Source: Extibacter muris (GTDB lineage: Bacteria; Bacillota; Clostridia; Lachnospirales; Lachnospiraceae). From it: a DNA stretch of 64,000 nucleotides. The position numbers and the translations under genes were made by a program. The stretch covers positions 62,001 to 126,000 of the forward strand of contig NZ_SMMX01000003.1 of NCBI RefSeq assembly GCF_004345005.1, given 5' to 3'. Position 1 is the first letter of the stretch, and each line of letters begins with the position of its first letter. A model generated the notes under the pieces. The model was not told the origin of the DNA and made no database searches. It saw nothing but the letters and a program-made list of their open reading frames with translations. Shown piece by piece: positions 1 to 7,329 of this stretch.

Positions 1-1
1 T

Positions 2-124
2 TTCATAATAATGAAAGTAATGATTGGCGCAATATTTGGATTGATTACAGGCGCAATAAGATATAAAACAAAGAACTGCTATTTAGGAATACTTGTTCAT
101 GGAATGCTAAACGCATTTGGATAA
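2..124 (+). CDS. C-terminal end of a CPBP-family intramembrane protease (cut by the window edge)
   Basis: An open frame enters from the left edge and stops at a TAA. The 40 visible residues are hydrophobic and end with an HGMLNA motif, which resembles the last conserved His/Asn motif of CPBP (CAAX protease and bacteriocin-processing) membrane proteins. Only the end is visible, so it cannot be told whether the gene is intact. A second CPBP-like C-terminus lies about 2.3 kb downstream. Confidence 0.5.
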   Translation, partial: FIIMKVMIGAIFGLITGAIRYKTKNCYLGILVHGMLNAFG

Positions 125-149
125 TTATTGACTCAAAAATTAGACCTGC

Positions 150-184
150 GACAAACTCCAGTTTGTCAGCTTGTGAAAACAAGC
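150..184 (+). other. Two tandem short hairpins upstream of a DUF3795 gene
   Basis: Two perfect inverted repeats follow each other: a 7-bp stem with loop TCCA (150-167) and a 6-bp stem with loop GAAA (169-184). No T-run follows, so this is not a typical terminator. It could be the end of the preceding transcript or a leader structure for the gene at 242. Confidence 0.35.
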
Positions 185-241
185 ATCATGTACAGCATAG
201 TTTAGCTGGAATGGCTGGGGACAAGCTAGTTAGGAGGTATC

Positions 242-790
242 ATGAAAGGATTTAACCGAAAAAATCAATTATTTTCCCTTTGTGGCTTAAACTGTGGGCT
301 TTGCCCCATGTTTTTGAATAAATATTGCCCCGGCTGCGGGGGCGGCGAGGGAAATCAGTCCTGTAAAATTGCAAGGTGCAGCATGGAGCATGACGGTGTG
401 GAATACTGCTTTCAGTGCAGTGAATATCCTTGCCCAAAATATGAGCATATTGATGACTTTGATGTCTTTATAACATCTCGAAACAAAAAATCTGATATGG
501 AAAAGGCTAAGCGAATCGGGATAGACGCTTATAATGCGGAACAGGTGGAAAAGACAAAAATACTGGATATGCTTCTGTCCGGTTTTAATGACGGGCGCAA
601 AAAGACACTGTTTTGTACGGCGGTAAATCTTTTGGATCTGCAGAAGTTGCAGGAAATACTCAGGCAAATTGAGAACAGAGCCGATTTGGATACACTGACG
701 CTCAAAGAAAAAAGTACTTTTGCTGCAGAATTGCTGAAGGCGGCGGCAGCAAAGAACAATATTGAGTTGAAGCTGCGAAAGAAAAAGTGA
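242..790 (+). CDS. DUF3795 family cysteine-rich protein
   Basis: This is a 182-residue protein with a cysteine-rich N-terminus: CGLNCGLCPMF, a CPGC motif and further pairs (CSEYPC) in the first 70 residues. This is the pattern of DUF3795, a small family thought to bind metal, with no established function. The C-terminal half is charged and helical. The start is the ATG preceded by AGGAGG at about 233-238. Two more DUF3795 genes lie in this window (2640 and 33845). It appears intact and monocistronic. Confidence 0.75.
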   Translation: MKGFNRKNQLFSLCGLNCGLCPMFLNKYCPGCGGGEGNQSCKIARCSMEHDGVEYCFQCSEYPCPKYEHIDDFDVFITSRNKKSDMEKAKRIGIDAYNAEQVEKTKILDMLLSGFNDGRKKTLFCTAVNLLDLQKLQEILRQIENRADLDTLTLKEKSTFAAELLKAAAAKNNIELKLRKKK

Positions 791-864
791 GGACTTCAAT
801 ACTGCAATCATTTAATAAAGTATTGAAAAGGATAGAGAATATAGATAAATGAAAGTAATAAACG

Positions 865-902
865 TCCCTTTGCAGAAAAATAAGTGATGTTCTGCAAAGG
901 GA
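865..902 (+). other. 13-bp hairpin between the DUF3795 gene and the MBL-fold gene
   Basis: TCCCTTTGCAGAA at 865-877 pairs perfectly with its complement at 890-902 across a 12-nt loop. No T-run follows on the plus strand. It may be an mRNA-stabilising or weak termination structure just upstream of the gene at 935. Confidence 0.4.
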
Positions 903-934
903 ATCAGATATTAATTATGGAGGTATGCTTGTAA

Positions 935-1696
935 ATGGATAAATGGTTCACGATTGACCAGATTGATGAAGGCACATATATTATCAGCGAATACCGGCAT
1001 TGGGAGGAGACGCATTGCTATCTGTTAAATGGCTCCAGCCGCAGCTTATTGATTGATACGGGTCTGGGAATCTGCAATATTTATGATGAAGTAATGAAGC
1101 TGACAAATAAGCCTGTTACGGCCGTTGCCACCCATATTCATTGGGATCATATTGGCGGCCATAAATATTTTCCGGACTTTTATGCCCATGCGGAAGAATT
1201 GAGCTGGCTGAACGGTGAGTTTCCGCTGACAATAGAAACAATCAGAGGGATGGTGTCAGACCGCTGCGATTTACCAGACGGTTACGATACAGGTACTTAT
1301 GAGTTTTTCCAGGGGACGCCAACAAAGGTGCTGGAGGATGGAGAGAACATTGAATTAGGTGGACGGAATATACAGGTATTGCATACCCCGGGCCATGCTC
1401 CGGGGCATATGTGTTTCTGGGAATCAGACAGAGGCTATCTGTTTACCGGAGACCTGGTTTATAAGGATACTTTATTTGCCTATTATCCGTCAACAGACCC
1501 GGACGCATACCTTGCTTCTCTTGAAAAGATTTCGGAGCTTCCGGTCAAGAAGGTTTTTCCTGCGCATCATAATTTGGATATTCAGCCGGAGATTTTAAGC
1601 AGAATGAGAAATGCGTTCAGGCAGCTTCGGGAAGATGGTAAATTACATCACGGCAGCGGCACATTTGACTATGGGGATTGGGCAGTATGGTTATAA
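935..1696 (+). CDS. MBL-fold metallo-hydrolase
   Basis: The 253-residue protein has the full metallo-beta-lactamase-fold metal site. H67xH69xD71H72 (THIHWDH) is followed by the HTPGHAPGH loop, the FTGD aspartate and the FPAHH histidine near residue 212. These residues normally bind two zinc or iron ions and hydrolyse thioesters, phosphodiesters or lactones. The substrate cannot be inferred. There is no signal peptide, so it is cytoplasmic. GGAGG lies 12 nt before the ATG. The gene is followed after 17 nt by a broken inositol monophosphatase gene. Confidence 0.85.
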   Translation: MDKWFTIDQIDEGTYIISEYRHWEETHCYLLNGSSRSLLIDTGLGICNIYDEVMKLTNKPVTAVATHIHWDHIGGHKYFPDFYAHAEELSWLNGEFPLTIETIRGMVSDRCDLPDGYDTGTYEFFQGTPTKVLEDGENIELGGRNIQVLHTPGHAPGHMCFWESDRGYLFTGDLVYKDTLFAYYPSTDPDAYLASLEKISELPVKKVFPAHHNLDIQPEILSRMRNAFRQLREDGKLHHGSGTFDYGDWAVWL

Positions 1697-1713
1697 AGAG
1701 AAGGAATAAGAAT

Positions 1714-2277
1714 ATGAAATATCGTGAATTGATAAATTACCTAAAAGAAGAACCGTACCCGGTTGACGGGACTACAAACCTTATGCACGATTATCAGCAC
1801 AGTGCTGTATCTTAAGCCCTTTGCCGCCAGGGGGAAATTGTTATGGGGATCGTGTATGATCCCTTCCATGAAGAAGTGTTTTCAGCGGTTAAAGGCAAGG
1901 GCAGCTTCTTAAATGGACAGCCCATACATGTATCAAACGCAGAAAAACTATCCGACACGATGATAGGATTGGGAACAGCAAAAAGAGAGCTGGCCGATGA
2001 AAACTTTGCCCGGTTCCGCAGGGTGTTCGGTCAGTGCCAGGATGTCCGCAGGATTGGTTCTGCCGCTCTGGAACTGGCATATACCGCCTGTGGCAGACAA
2101 GGGGGATATTTCGAGATTTACCTGAATCCCTGGGACTATGCTGCCGGTATGCTGTTGATTCAGGAGGCTGGCGGTCAAGTGACTGATTTTACGGGGAAAC
2201 CGCTTGACCCGAAAAAGGGCAGCAGCGTAGCAGCTACAAACGGATATATACATACAGAACTGCTAAAGTTGATATAA
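1714..2277 (+). pseudogene. Inositol monophosphatase family gene, internally deleted and interrupted by a stop
   Basis: A short N-terminus (starting MKYRELI) runs directly into the metal-binding loop, read here as YPVDGTTNL where the family has (W)xxDPxDGTTN. The preceding helices and the GEE metal motif, about 70 residues, appear deleted in frame. A TAA at 1813-1815 then interrupts the reading frame; one base change would restore it. Downstream the family signature is good, including the WDYAAG motif. Translation could restart at the ATG at 1843, but that product would lack the first metal site. Very likely inactive. Confidence 0.75.
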
Positions 2278-2377
2278 AGGGTAATAATCAGGTGAGTGTC
2301 AAGAAAAATTTTTTAACCATATAACCACCAACAGAACCACCGGAACGAATCACTGTGACGGGCTGATTAATTTCTGG

Positions 2378-2566
2378 ATGTTTAATGTTCAAGCCATGTC
2401 GTTAAGTTTTTTCAGAGGGGCAATCTACAAAATAGCAGGAAAAGGCTATGTGTTTGTGTATGTGCTTTTCCATACCATGTTCAACGCTGCATCCTCTCTG
2501 TTTGGCTCCATAATGATGACGTGGACAGGAACGATTGCCGCAAATGCTGTAATGATTCTTTTTTAA
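2378..2566 (+). pseudogene. C-terminal remnant of a CPBP-family membrane protease
   Basis: The 62 codons contain two hydrophobic stretches and an HTMFNAASSLFG motif typical of the last conserved segment of CPBP proteases. The family normally has 200-300 residues with EExxxR and FxxxH motifs further upstream, and neither is present. The region upstream (2278-2377) has no coding continuation that I can follow. No ribosome-binding site precedes the first ATG. A decayed remnant is the simplest reading. Confidence 0.5.
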
Positions 2567-2639
2567 TAATAATCGTTACTGTATATAACAAATCTAAGAA
2601 AATAAATTAAAAAATTAGGATTTTAGGAGGTACATAACT

Positions 2640-2972
2640 ATGAGAAATATGATTGCATACTGTGGGCTGGATTGTGGAAAATGCGACGCATATCTTGCAA
2701 CAATCAATGACGATCATGTGTTGCGTGAGAAAACTGCAAAACGGTGGGCCGAGTTAAATAATGCTCCCATTTTGCCTGAACATATCAATTGTGAAGGATG
2801 TCGTGTTGATGGAATTAAAACTGTATTCTGCGATAGTCTTTGCGGAATTCGTCAGTGTGCATTGAAAAAAGATGTGATGACATGCGGTGACTGTCCGGAC
2901 ATGGAAAGCTGTCAGACTGTTGGAGAGATTATCTCAAATTGTCCCGAAGCCTTGGGAAACCTGAAAGGATAA
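2640..2972 (+). CDS. DUF3795 family cysteine-rich protein
   Basis: The 110-residue protein has twelve cysteines in pairs: CGLDCGKCDAY near the N-terminus, then CEGC, CDSLCGIRQC, CGDCPDMESC and a late Cys. This arrangement suggests zinc or iron-sulfur binding, with no known reaction. TTTTAGGAGG lies just upstream with a 9-nt gap. It has full family length and appears intact. Confidence 0.75.
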   Translation: MRNMIAYCGLDCGKCDAYLATINDDHVLREKTAKRWAELNNAPILPEHINCEGCRVDGIKTVFCDSLCGIRQCALKKDVMTCGDCPDMESCQTVGEIISNCPEALGNLKG

Positions 2973-3059
2973 ACAAGACAATCTGACAACTTTCGTTTTA
3001 TTGAGGATAACACAAAGACCTGAAGCTTCACAAGAAATGAAATAGAAAGGAATATTCAT

Positions 3060-3524
3060 ATGAAGTACATATGTACGGTTATATCTGTAGCAGATATCAA
3101 TGCTGCAAGAAAGTTTTATGAGGATTTATTTGGATTAGAAGTATACCAAGACTACGGACGGAACATCGCTTTTACCTGTGGTCTGGCATTACAACAGGAT
3201 TTTGACTGGCTGGTAAGTATACCAAAAGAAAAGGTATTGAAGAAATCCAACAATGCAGAAGTCGTCTTTGAGGAACAGGACTTTGACGGTTTTCTGAACA
3301 AGCTGAAAGAATACCCGGATATTGAATATCTGGGAGAAGTCATCGAGCACAGCTGGGGTCAGCGTGTGATCCGGTTCTACGATCTGGACGGGCATCTCAT
3401 AGAGGTTGGCGAGGATATGAAAATGGTGATCAAGCGTTTCCTTGCTTCTGGAATGACTATGGAAGAAGTATCTGCAAAAATGGACGCTTCTGTTGATGAC
3501 TTAACAAAACTTCTGAATAGTTAA
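3060..3524 (+). CDS. VOC (glyoxalase/bleomycin resistance) family protein
   Basis: The 154 residues show a single VOC module: an N-terminal IxVxDxxxARKFYEDLFGLEV start and the closing DLDGHLIEVGED motif with its metal-ligand glutamate. A helical tail of about 35 residues (MTMEEVSAKM) follows, as in many Clostridia members. VOC proteins bind a divalent metal and act on small molecules or bind drugs. The substrate is unknown. GAAAGGA precedes the ATG. A second copy of the C-terminal VOC motif occurs as a fragment at 4157. Confidence 0.8.
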   Translation: MKYICTVISVADINAARKFYEDLFGLEVYQDYGRNIAFTCGLALQQDFDWLVSIPKEKVLKKSNNAEVVFEEQDFDGFLNKLKEYPDIEYLGEVIEHSWGQRVIRFYDLDGHLIEVGEDMKMVIKRFLASGMTMEEVSAKMDASVDDLTKLLNS

Positions 3525-3675
3525 TGTGCAGTGGTCAAATAAACAAACGGGAATTTGGTTTTCAGCAATATGACAATTACTCGGCGATGGTACGAAAACA
3601 CTTTGTGTAATGCGATAACTTTCAGCTTGTCTATAAATTGACCAAAACAAAAAAACGAAAGGCATGGGCATTGCT

Positions 3676-4125
3676 ATGTCAATGAATACAGCAGAAACAT
3701 TTGAATTGCTATTTGATAAAAATAATAAAGTGGCATACAAGGCGTTACAGGAATTGCAAAAAGAAAGTGAGGAAACAGACCATGTCTATCCTTATATGAA
3801 CAGATTGAGCGATATGCTTGACAGCGATAATTCCTATATACGTACAAGGGGCCTTACCTTGATTGCTTATAATGCGAAATGGGATAAAGACTATAAGATT
3901 GATGAAGTGATTGACGATTATTTGAAACATATAACAGATGTGAAACCGATCACGGCAAGGCAGTGTATAAAGCTATTGCCGGTCATCGCAGAGAATAAGC
4001 TGGAACTAAAAAATGATATCCTTTCAGCATTACAGAAGGCAGATATATCTTTTTACGATGACAGTATGCAACCGTTAGTTTATAAGGATATTCAAAAAGC
4101 ATTGAAAGAAATACAGAAGTTATAG
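3676..4125 (+). CDS. HEAT-repeat-like alpha-helical protein
   Basis: The protein of about 149 residues is entirely helical in character, with motifs such as LxDMLDSDNSYIRTRGLTLIAYNA that match HEAT-type repeats. Relatives are usually annotated as SufBD-like or HEAT-repeat proteins and presumably serve as protein-binding scaffolds. No catalytic residues are evident. The start is uncertain: ATGs at 3664, 3676 and 3682 share one frame, and AAAGG ends about 13 nt before 3676. No operon partner is evident. Confidence 0.55.
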   Translation: MSMNTAETFELLFDKNNKVAYKALQELQKESEETDHVYPYMNRLSDMLDSDNSYIRTRGLTLIAYNAKWDKDYKIDEVIDDYLKHITDVKPITARQCIKLLPVIAENKLELKNDILSALQKADISFYDDSMQPLVYKDIQKALKEIQKL

Positions 4126-4156
4126 ATTCAGGTTTGTCGGTGAGCAACACAACAGA

Positions 4157-4204
4157 GATCTGAATGGACATCTCATAGAGGTTGGTGGTCATAATGAAAA
4201 TTAA
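4157..4204 (+). pseudogene. C-terminal scrap of a VOC-family gene
   Basis: Sixteen codons read DLNGHLIEVGGHNEN then TAA, nearly the same as the DLDGHLIEVGED end of the VOC protein at 3060. The scrap lies in the same frame as, and directly before, the truncated HD-GYP gene. This indicates that a deletion joined the end of a second VOC gene to the middle of a signalling gene. Confidence 0.55.
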
Positions 4205-4228
4205 AAATTTGAACGTCTGTCCCATATC

Positions 4229-5956
4229 GTGGAATTCCGCAATGGAGAAAGTGGCCTTCATGTATTACATATCAATATCATTACATACCTTCTGATGCGG
4301 CAGTACAGGCTAAAAATCGGCAACAATAAAATCAGAAATGAAGATATTTCTCTGGTCAGTATGGCTTCAGCACTGCACGATATCGGCAAGATCGCCATTC
4401 CGGAGGAGATTCTCAATAAGCCTGGCCGCCTTACAGCAGAGGAATTCCAGATTATGAAGGGTCATTCTATGGCGGGTGCGGAGATACTTATGGACCTGCC
4501 CATCGACCGGAACGAGCCTTTGCTGAAAACAGCATATGAAATCTGCCGGTGGCACCATGAGCGCTATGATGGCAGCGGCTATCCGGATGGCCTGAAGGGG
4601 GATGCTATTCCGCTCTCAGCGCAGGTGGTCGCTCTGGCGGATGTTTATGATGCACTCACCAGTGAACGGTGTTACAAGTCGGCGTATTCCCATGACACAG
4701 CAATAAGAATGATTTTTGACCAGCTAAACCGCTATGGCCTGGGCGATTCCGAACATATGCTGCACCAACAGTCCTACGAGCAGCAGCATTTTCGCTTTCT
4801 ATCCGATAAAACGGAAGAGATTTTTTTTAACTGCACTTTTGAGCCTGCGGCTTTAAGCTTCAATAAATATGGAGTGGAGAAGCTAAATATAGATAATGAT
4901 GAGTTTCATCCGTTGGAGATTAAGAAGCTGTTAAAATATGTGACTCGTGATACCCTGAACCAATTTGCGAAGAAAGTTCGGGAAGCCACTCCGGCACGAC
5001 CTGATTTCCAAATTGATGTGCCGATTACAATTAAGAAGGAAAATCATTGGTTTCGTTGTACTGGGCATGTGGTCTGGACAAACGGAAACAGAAAACGCAG
5101 TGCCGGTATCATAGGGCTGCTCAAGAATATTGATGAAAAATATATGCCGGCCGCAATTAGAAACGAAACTGTGATAAGGCCCTTCTTGGATTCGTTATCA
5201 GACTGCAAATGCACCAAAGGGCCAACGGAATATTGTTCTATAAACAGCACAGAAGACCGGTGTGAAAACTGTATATCAGCGAAATGTATGTCAAGCAAAG
5301 GAAGCCTGACTAAATTAAAGTTTATAGATAAGTGTATCTATCATGTTCGGGCGACTTATGTGGAGGTTGACGGTATTCCATACTCACTTGAGATTATTGA
5401 TAAGATTACCGAGGAAACATTGCTTGGCGGACATGGAAAAGAAGACGTGATTAAGTATATTACAGCTCATAACCGTAGACTTTATGAGGATATCCTGACC
5501 GGGGCTTATAATCGGCGCTACTATGAGGAGCAGCTACGTGATATGTGTCATGTTTCTGCAGTAGCAATGCTGGATATGGATGATTTTAAGGCTGTTAATG
5601 ATACATACGGCCATCCGGTTGGGGACCTGGCACTGAAGCAAATTTTTTCCGCAATAAAAAACAGCGTAAGAAAAACTGACTTGGTTATTCGATTAGGCGG
5701 CGATGAGTTCCTTGTTGTTTTTCGGGATATACCATTTCATGTACTGCAGAAAAAATTAGGAACCATAAAATCCTGCGTTGAGAAAACCGTTCTTCCCGAT
5801 TACCCACAGCTGCGCTTTTTCATCAGCATAGGTGGAACTTATGGACCGGGGAAGACTTCCGATTTAATGAATGCAGCAGACAAACTATTATATCAGGCAA
5901 AGAGAGAGAAAGCAGGAGTGAGAATGGAGCGCTTCGAGAAAAAGCCTGAAATGTGA
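4229..5956 (+). CDS. HD-GYP / PAS / GGDEF cyclic-di-GMP signalling protein, N-terminally truncated
   Basis: From the GTG there are 575 residues. An HD-GYP phosphodiesterase domain comes first, with H50-D51 (HDIGK) and HHERYDGSGYP near 109-119. A PAS-like segment (about 185-300), a cysteine-rich PAS-like segment and a C-terminal GGDEF diguanylate cyclase domain (GGDEF near 490) follow. RKTD upstream matches the inhibitory I-site RxxD. In-frame coding similarity extends upstream of the GTG to a TAA at 4202, so a receiver or sensor domain has probably been lost. No good ribosome-binding site precedes the GTG. The remaining domains keep their catalytic motifs, so activity is possible but unregulated. 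Confidence 0.75.
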   Translation: MEFRNGESGLHVLHINIITYLLMRQYRLKIGNNKIRNEDISLVSMASALHDIGKIAIPEEILNKPGRLTAEEFQIMKGHSMAGAEILMDLPIDRNEPLLKTAYEICRWHHERYDGSGYPDGLKGDAIPLSAQVVALADVYDALTSERCYKSAYSHDTAIRMIFDQLNRYGLGDSEHMLHQQSYEQQHFRFLSDKTEEIFFNCTFEPAALSFNKYGVEKLNIDNDEFHPLEIKKLLKYVTRDTLNQFAKKVREATPARPDFQIDVPITIKKENHWFRCTGHVVWTNGNRKRSAGIIGLLKNIDEKYMPAAIRNETVIRPFLDSLSDCKCTKGPTEYCSINSTEDRCENCISAKCMSSKGSLTKLKFIDKCIYHVRATYVEVDGIPYSLEIIDKITEETLLGGHGKEDVIKYITAHNRRLYEDILTGAYNRRYYEEQLRDMCHVSAVAMLDMDDFKAVNDTYGHPVGDLALKQIFSAIKNSVRKTDLVIRLGGDEFLVVFRDIPFHVLQKKLGTIKSCVEKTVLPDYPQLRFFISIGGTYGPGKTSDLMNAADKLLYQAKREKAGVRMERFEKKPEM

Positions 5957-6045
5957 GGTGATTTATGAAGATGGTGCTTGGCAAAATGACGCATGGCAAG
6001 ATGTGGTGGAGATTGCTTTGCACGATTGAAAGAAAGGACAAGAGA

Positions 6046-7311
6046 ATGAAGCTGTATAAAATTATTCTATCCACTTTTTTAGTTTTAACATTGATGTCGG
6101 GCTGCAGCCAACGTTCCAGTGAAGTCATGCTGATTGAAAACGAACCGCTTGCGGAACAGGAGCATATATTTCTTTCTGTTTATGGATATAAAGCAGATGC
6201 ACATAACCTGACAGCCATTGAAAGCATATTGAACCGGTATATGGAACAGAACCCTGAAGTTATCGTGACCTACGAAGGAGTGAAAGGGATAGATTACTGG
6301 AATGCCTTTGAAAGACGGGTACAAGCCAATGGACTTGACGATGTGTTTATGGTGGATCATGACCGGGAGATCGAATTGGCTGCACAGGGAAAGCTGGCGG
6401 ATTTATCCGGGCTGCCTACGATTGAAAAGTATCAGGACATTATAAAAGAACAGTTTATCAGGGAAGACGGTTCAGTCTATTTTCTGCCGACATGTATCTC
6501 TGCTTATGGATTGTATATCAATTACGATTTGCTGGAGGAACACGGGCAGAAAGTTCCGGAAAAATGGTCAGAGTTCATGGAGGTGTGTCAGTATTTTGCG
6601 GGTAAGGGGATTACACCTATTGTTGCAAATAACTATGCTTCCCTCAGAAACCTGATTGTTGGTAAATCGCTATACTCGGTTTATCAGAAGGATTCCGCTG
6701 CGGCAATCGAAGCATTCAATCATGCCCCGGAAGAACTGGTAAATACACTGCGCCCGGGAATTGAAATGGTTGAGGAAATGATCGACCGTAAATGGATCGA
6801 CTGCGAGGAGGTTTCGGTGACCAACCAGACTTCTGATGACCTCAGATTGTTTGCTGGCGGTGACCGTCCATTTATGATTACCGGGAACTGGGCGACTTCC
6901 AGAGTAGCCGATATGGAGCCTGGCTTTTCTTGTGGCGTGCATCCTTTTCCCATACTGGATGATGGCAGTGTGCTTGTAATTGAGGCGAACACCTGTATCA
7001 GCGTTAATGCCGGCAGTGAACACATAGAGGAGGTCATGGAGCTTGTTGAATGTATTACCCAACCGGATTCAATCTGGGAATACTGCGATAGCCAAAACTC
7101 CTATACACCGCTGAAAGATGACAGAGTGCCCACTGATCAAACAATTCTTCCTGCTTCTGAGTATTTAGAAAGCGGCCGGATTGTGATTGGTTCTGATTAT
7201 AGGCTGAGTTTGTCGTTGGACAATTCCCTGTCTGAGATAACAAAGCAGATGTTAGATGGCATATCTTCAGATGAGGCTGTTGCCTTGCTGAACCAACTTT
7301 TGGCACAGTAG
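6046..7311 (+). CDS. Extracellular solute-binding lipoprotein (family 1)
   Basis: The 421-residue protein begins with a lipoprotein signal peptide, with the lipobox MSGC placing the lipidated Cys at residue 20. The fold pattern is that of sugar-binding proteins of ABC importers (LPTCISAYGLYINYDLLEE, FMITGNW). The start is the ATG preceded by GAAAGGA. No permease or ATPase gene is nearby. Instead a hybrid sensor kinase follows after 18 nt, so this protein may present ligand to the kinase rather than feed a transporter. That role is inference from context. Confidence 0.8.
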   Translation: MKLYKIILSTFLVLTLMSGCSQRSSEVMLIENEPLAEQEHIFLSVYGYKADAHNLTAIESILNRYMEQNPEVIVTYEGVKGIDYWNAFERRVQANGLDDVFMVDHDREIELAAQGKLADLSGLPTIEKYQDIIKEQFIREDGSVYFLPTCISAYGLYINYDLLEEHGQKVPEKWSEFMEVCQYFAGKGITPIVANNYASLRNLIVGKSLYSVYQKDSAAAIEAFNHAPEELVNTLRPGIEMVEEMIDRKWIDCEEVSVTNQTSDDLRLFAGGDRPFMITGNWATSRVADMEPGFSCGVHPFPILDDGSVLVIEANTCISVNAGSEHIEEVMELVECITQPDSIWEYCDSQNSYTPLKDDRVPTDQTILPASEYLESGRIVIGSDYRLSLSLDNSLSEITKQMLDGISSDEAVALLNQLLAQ

Positions 7312-7329
7312 TTCCTGGAGGAGATCGAA

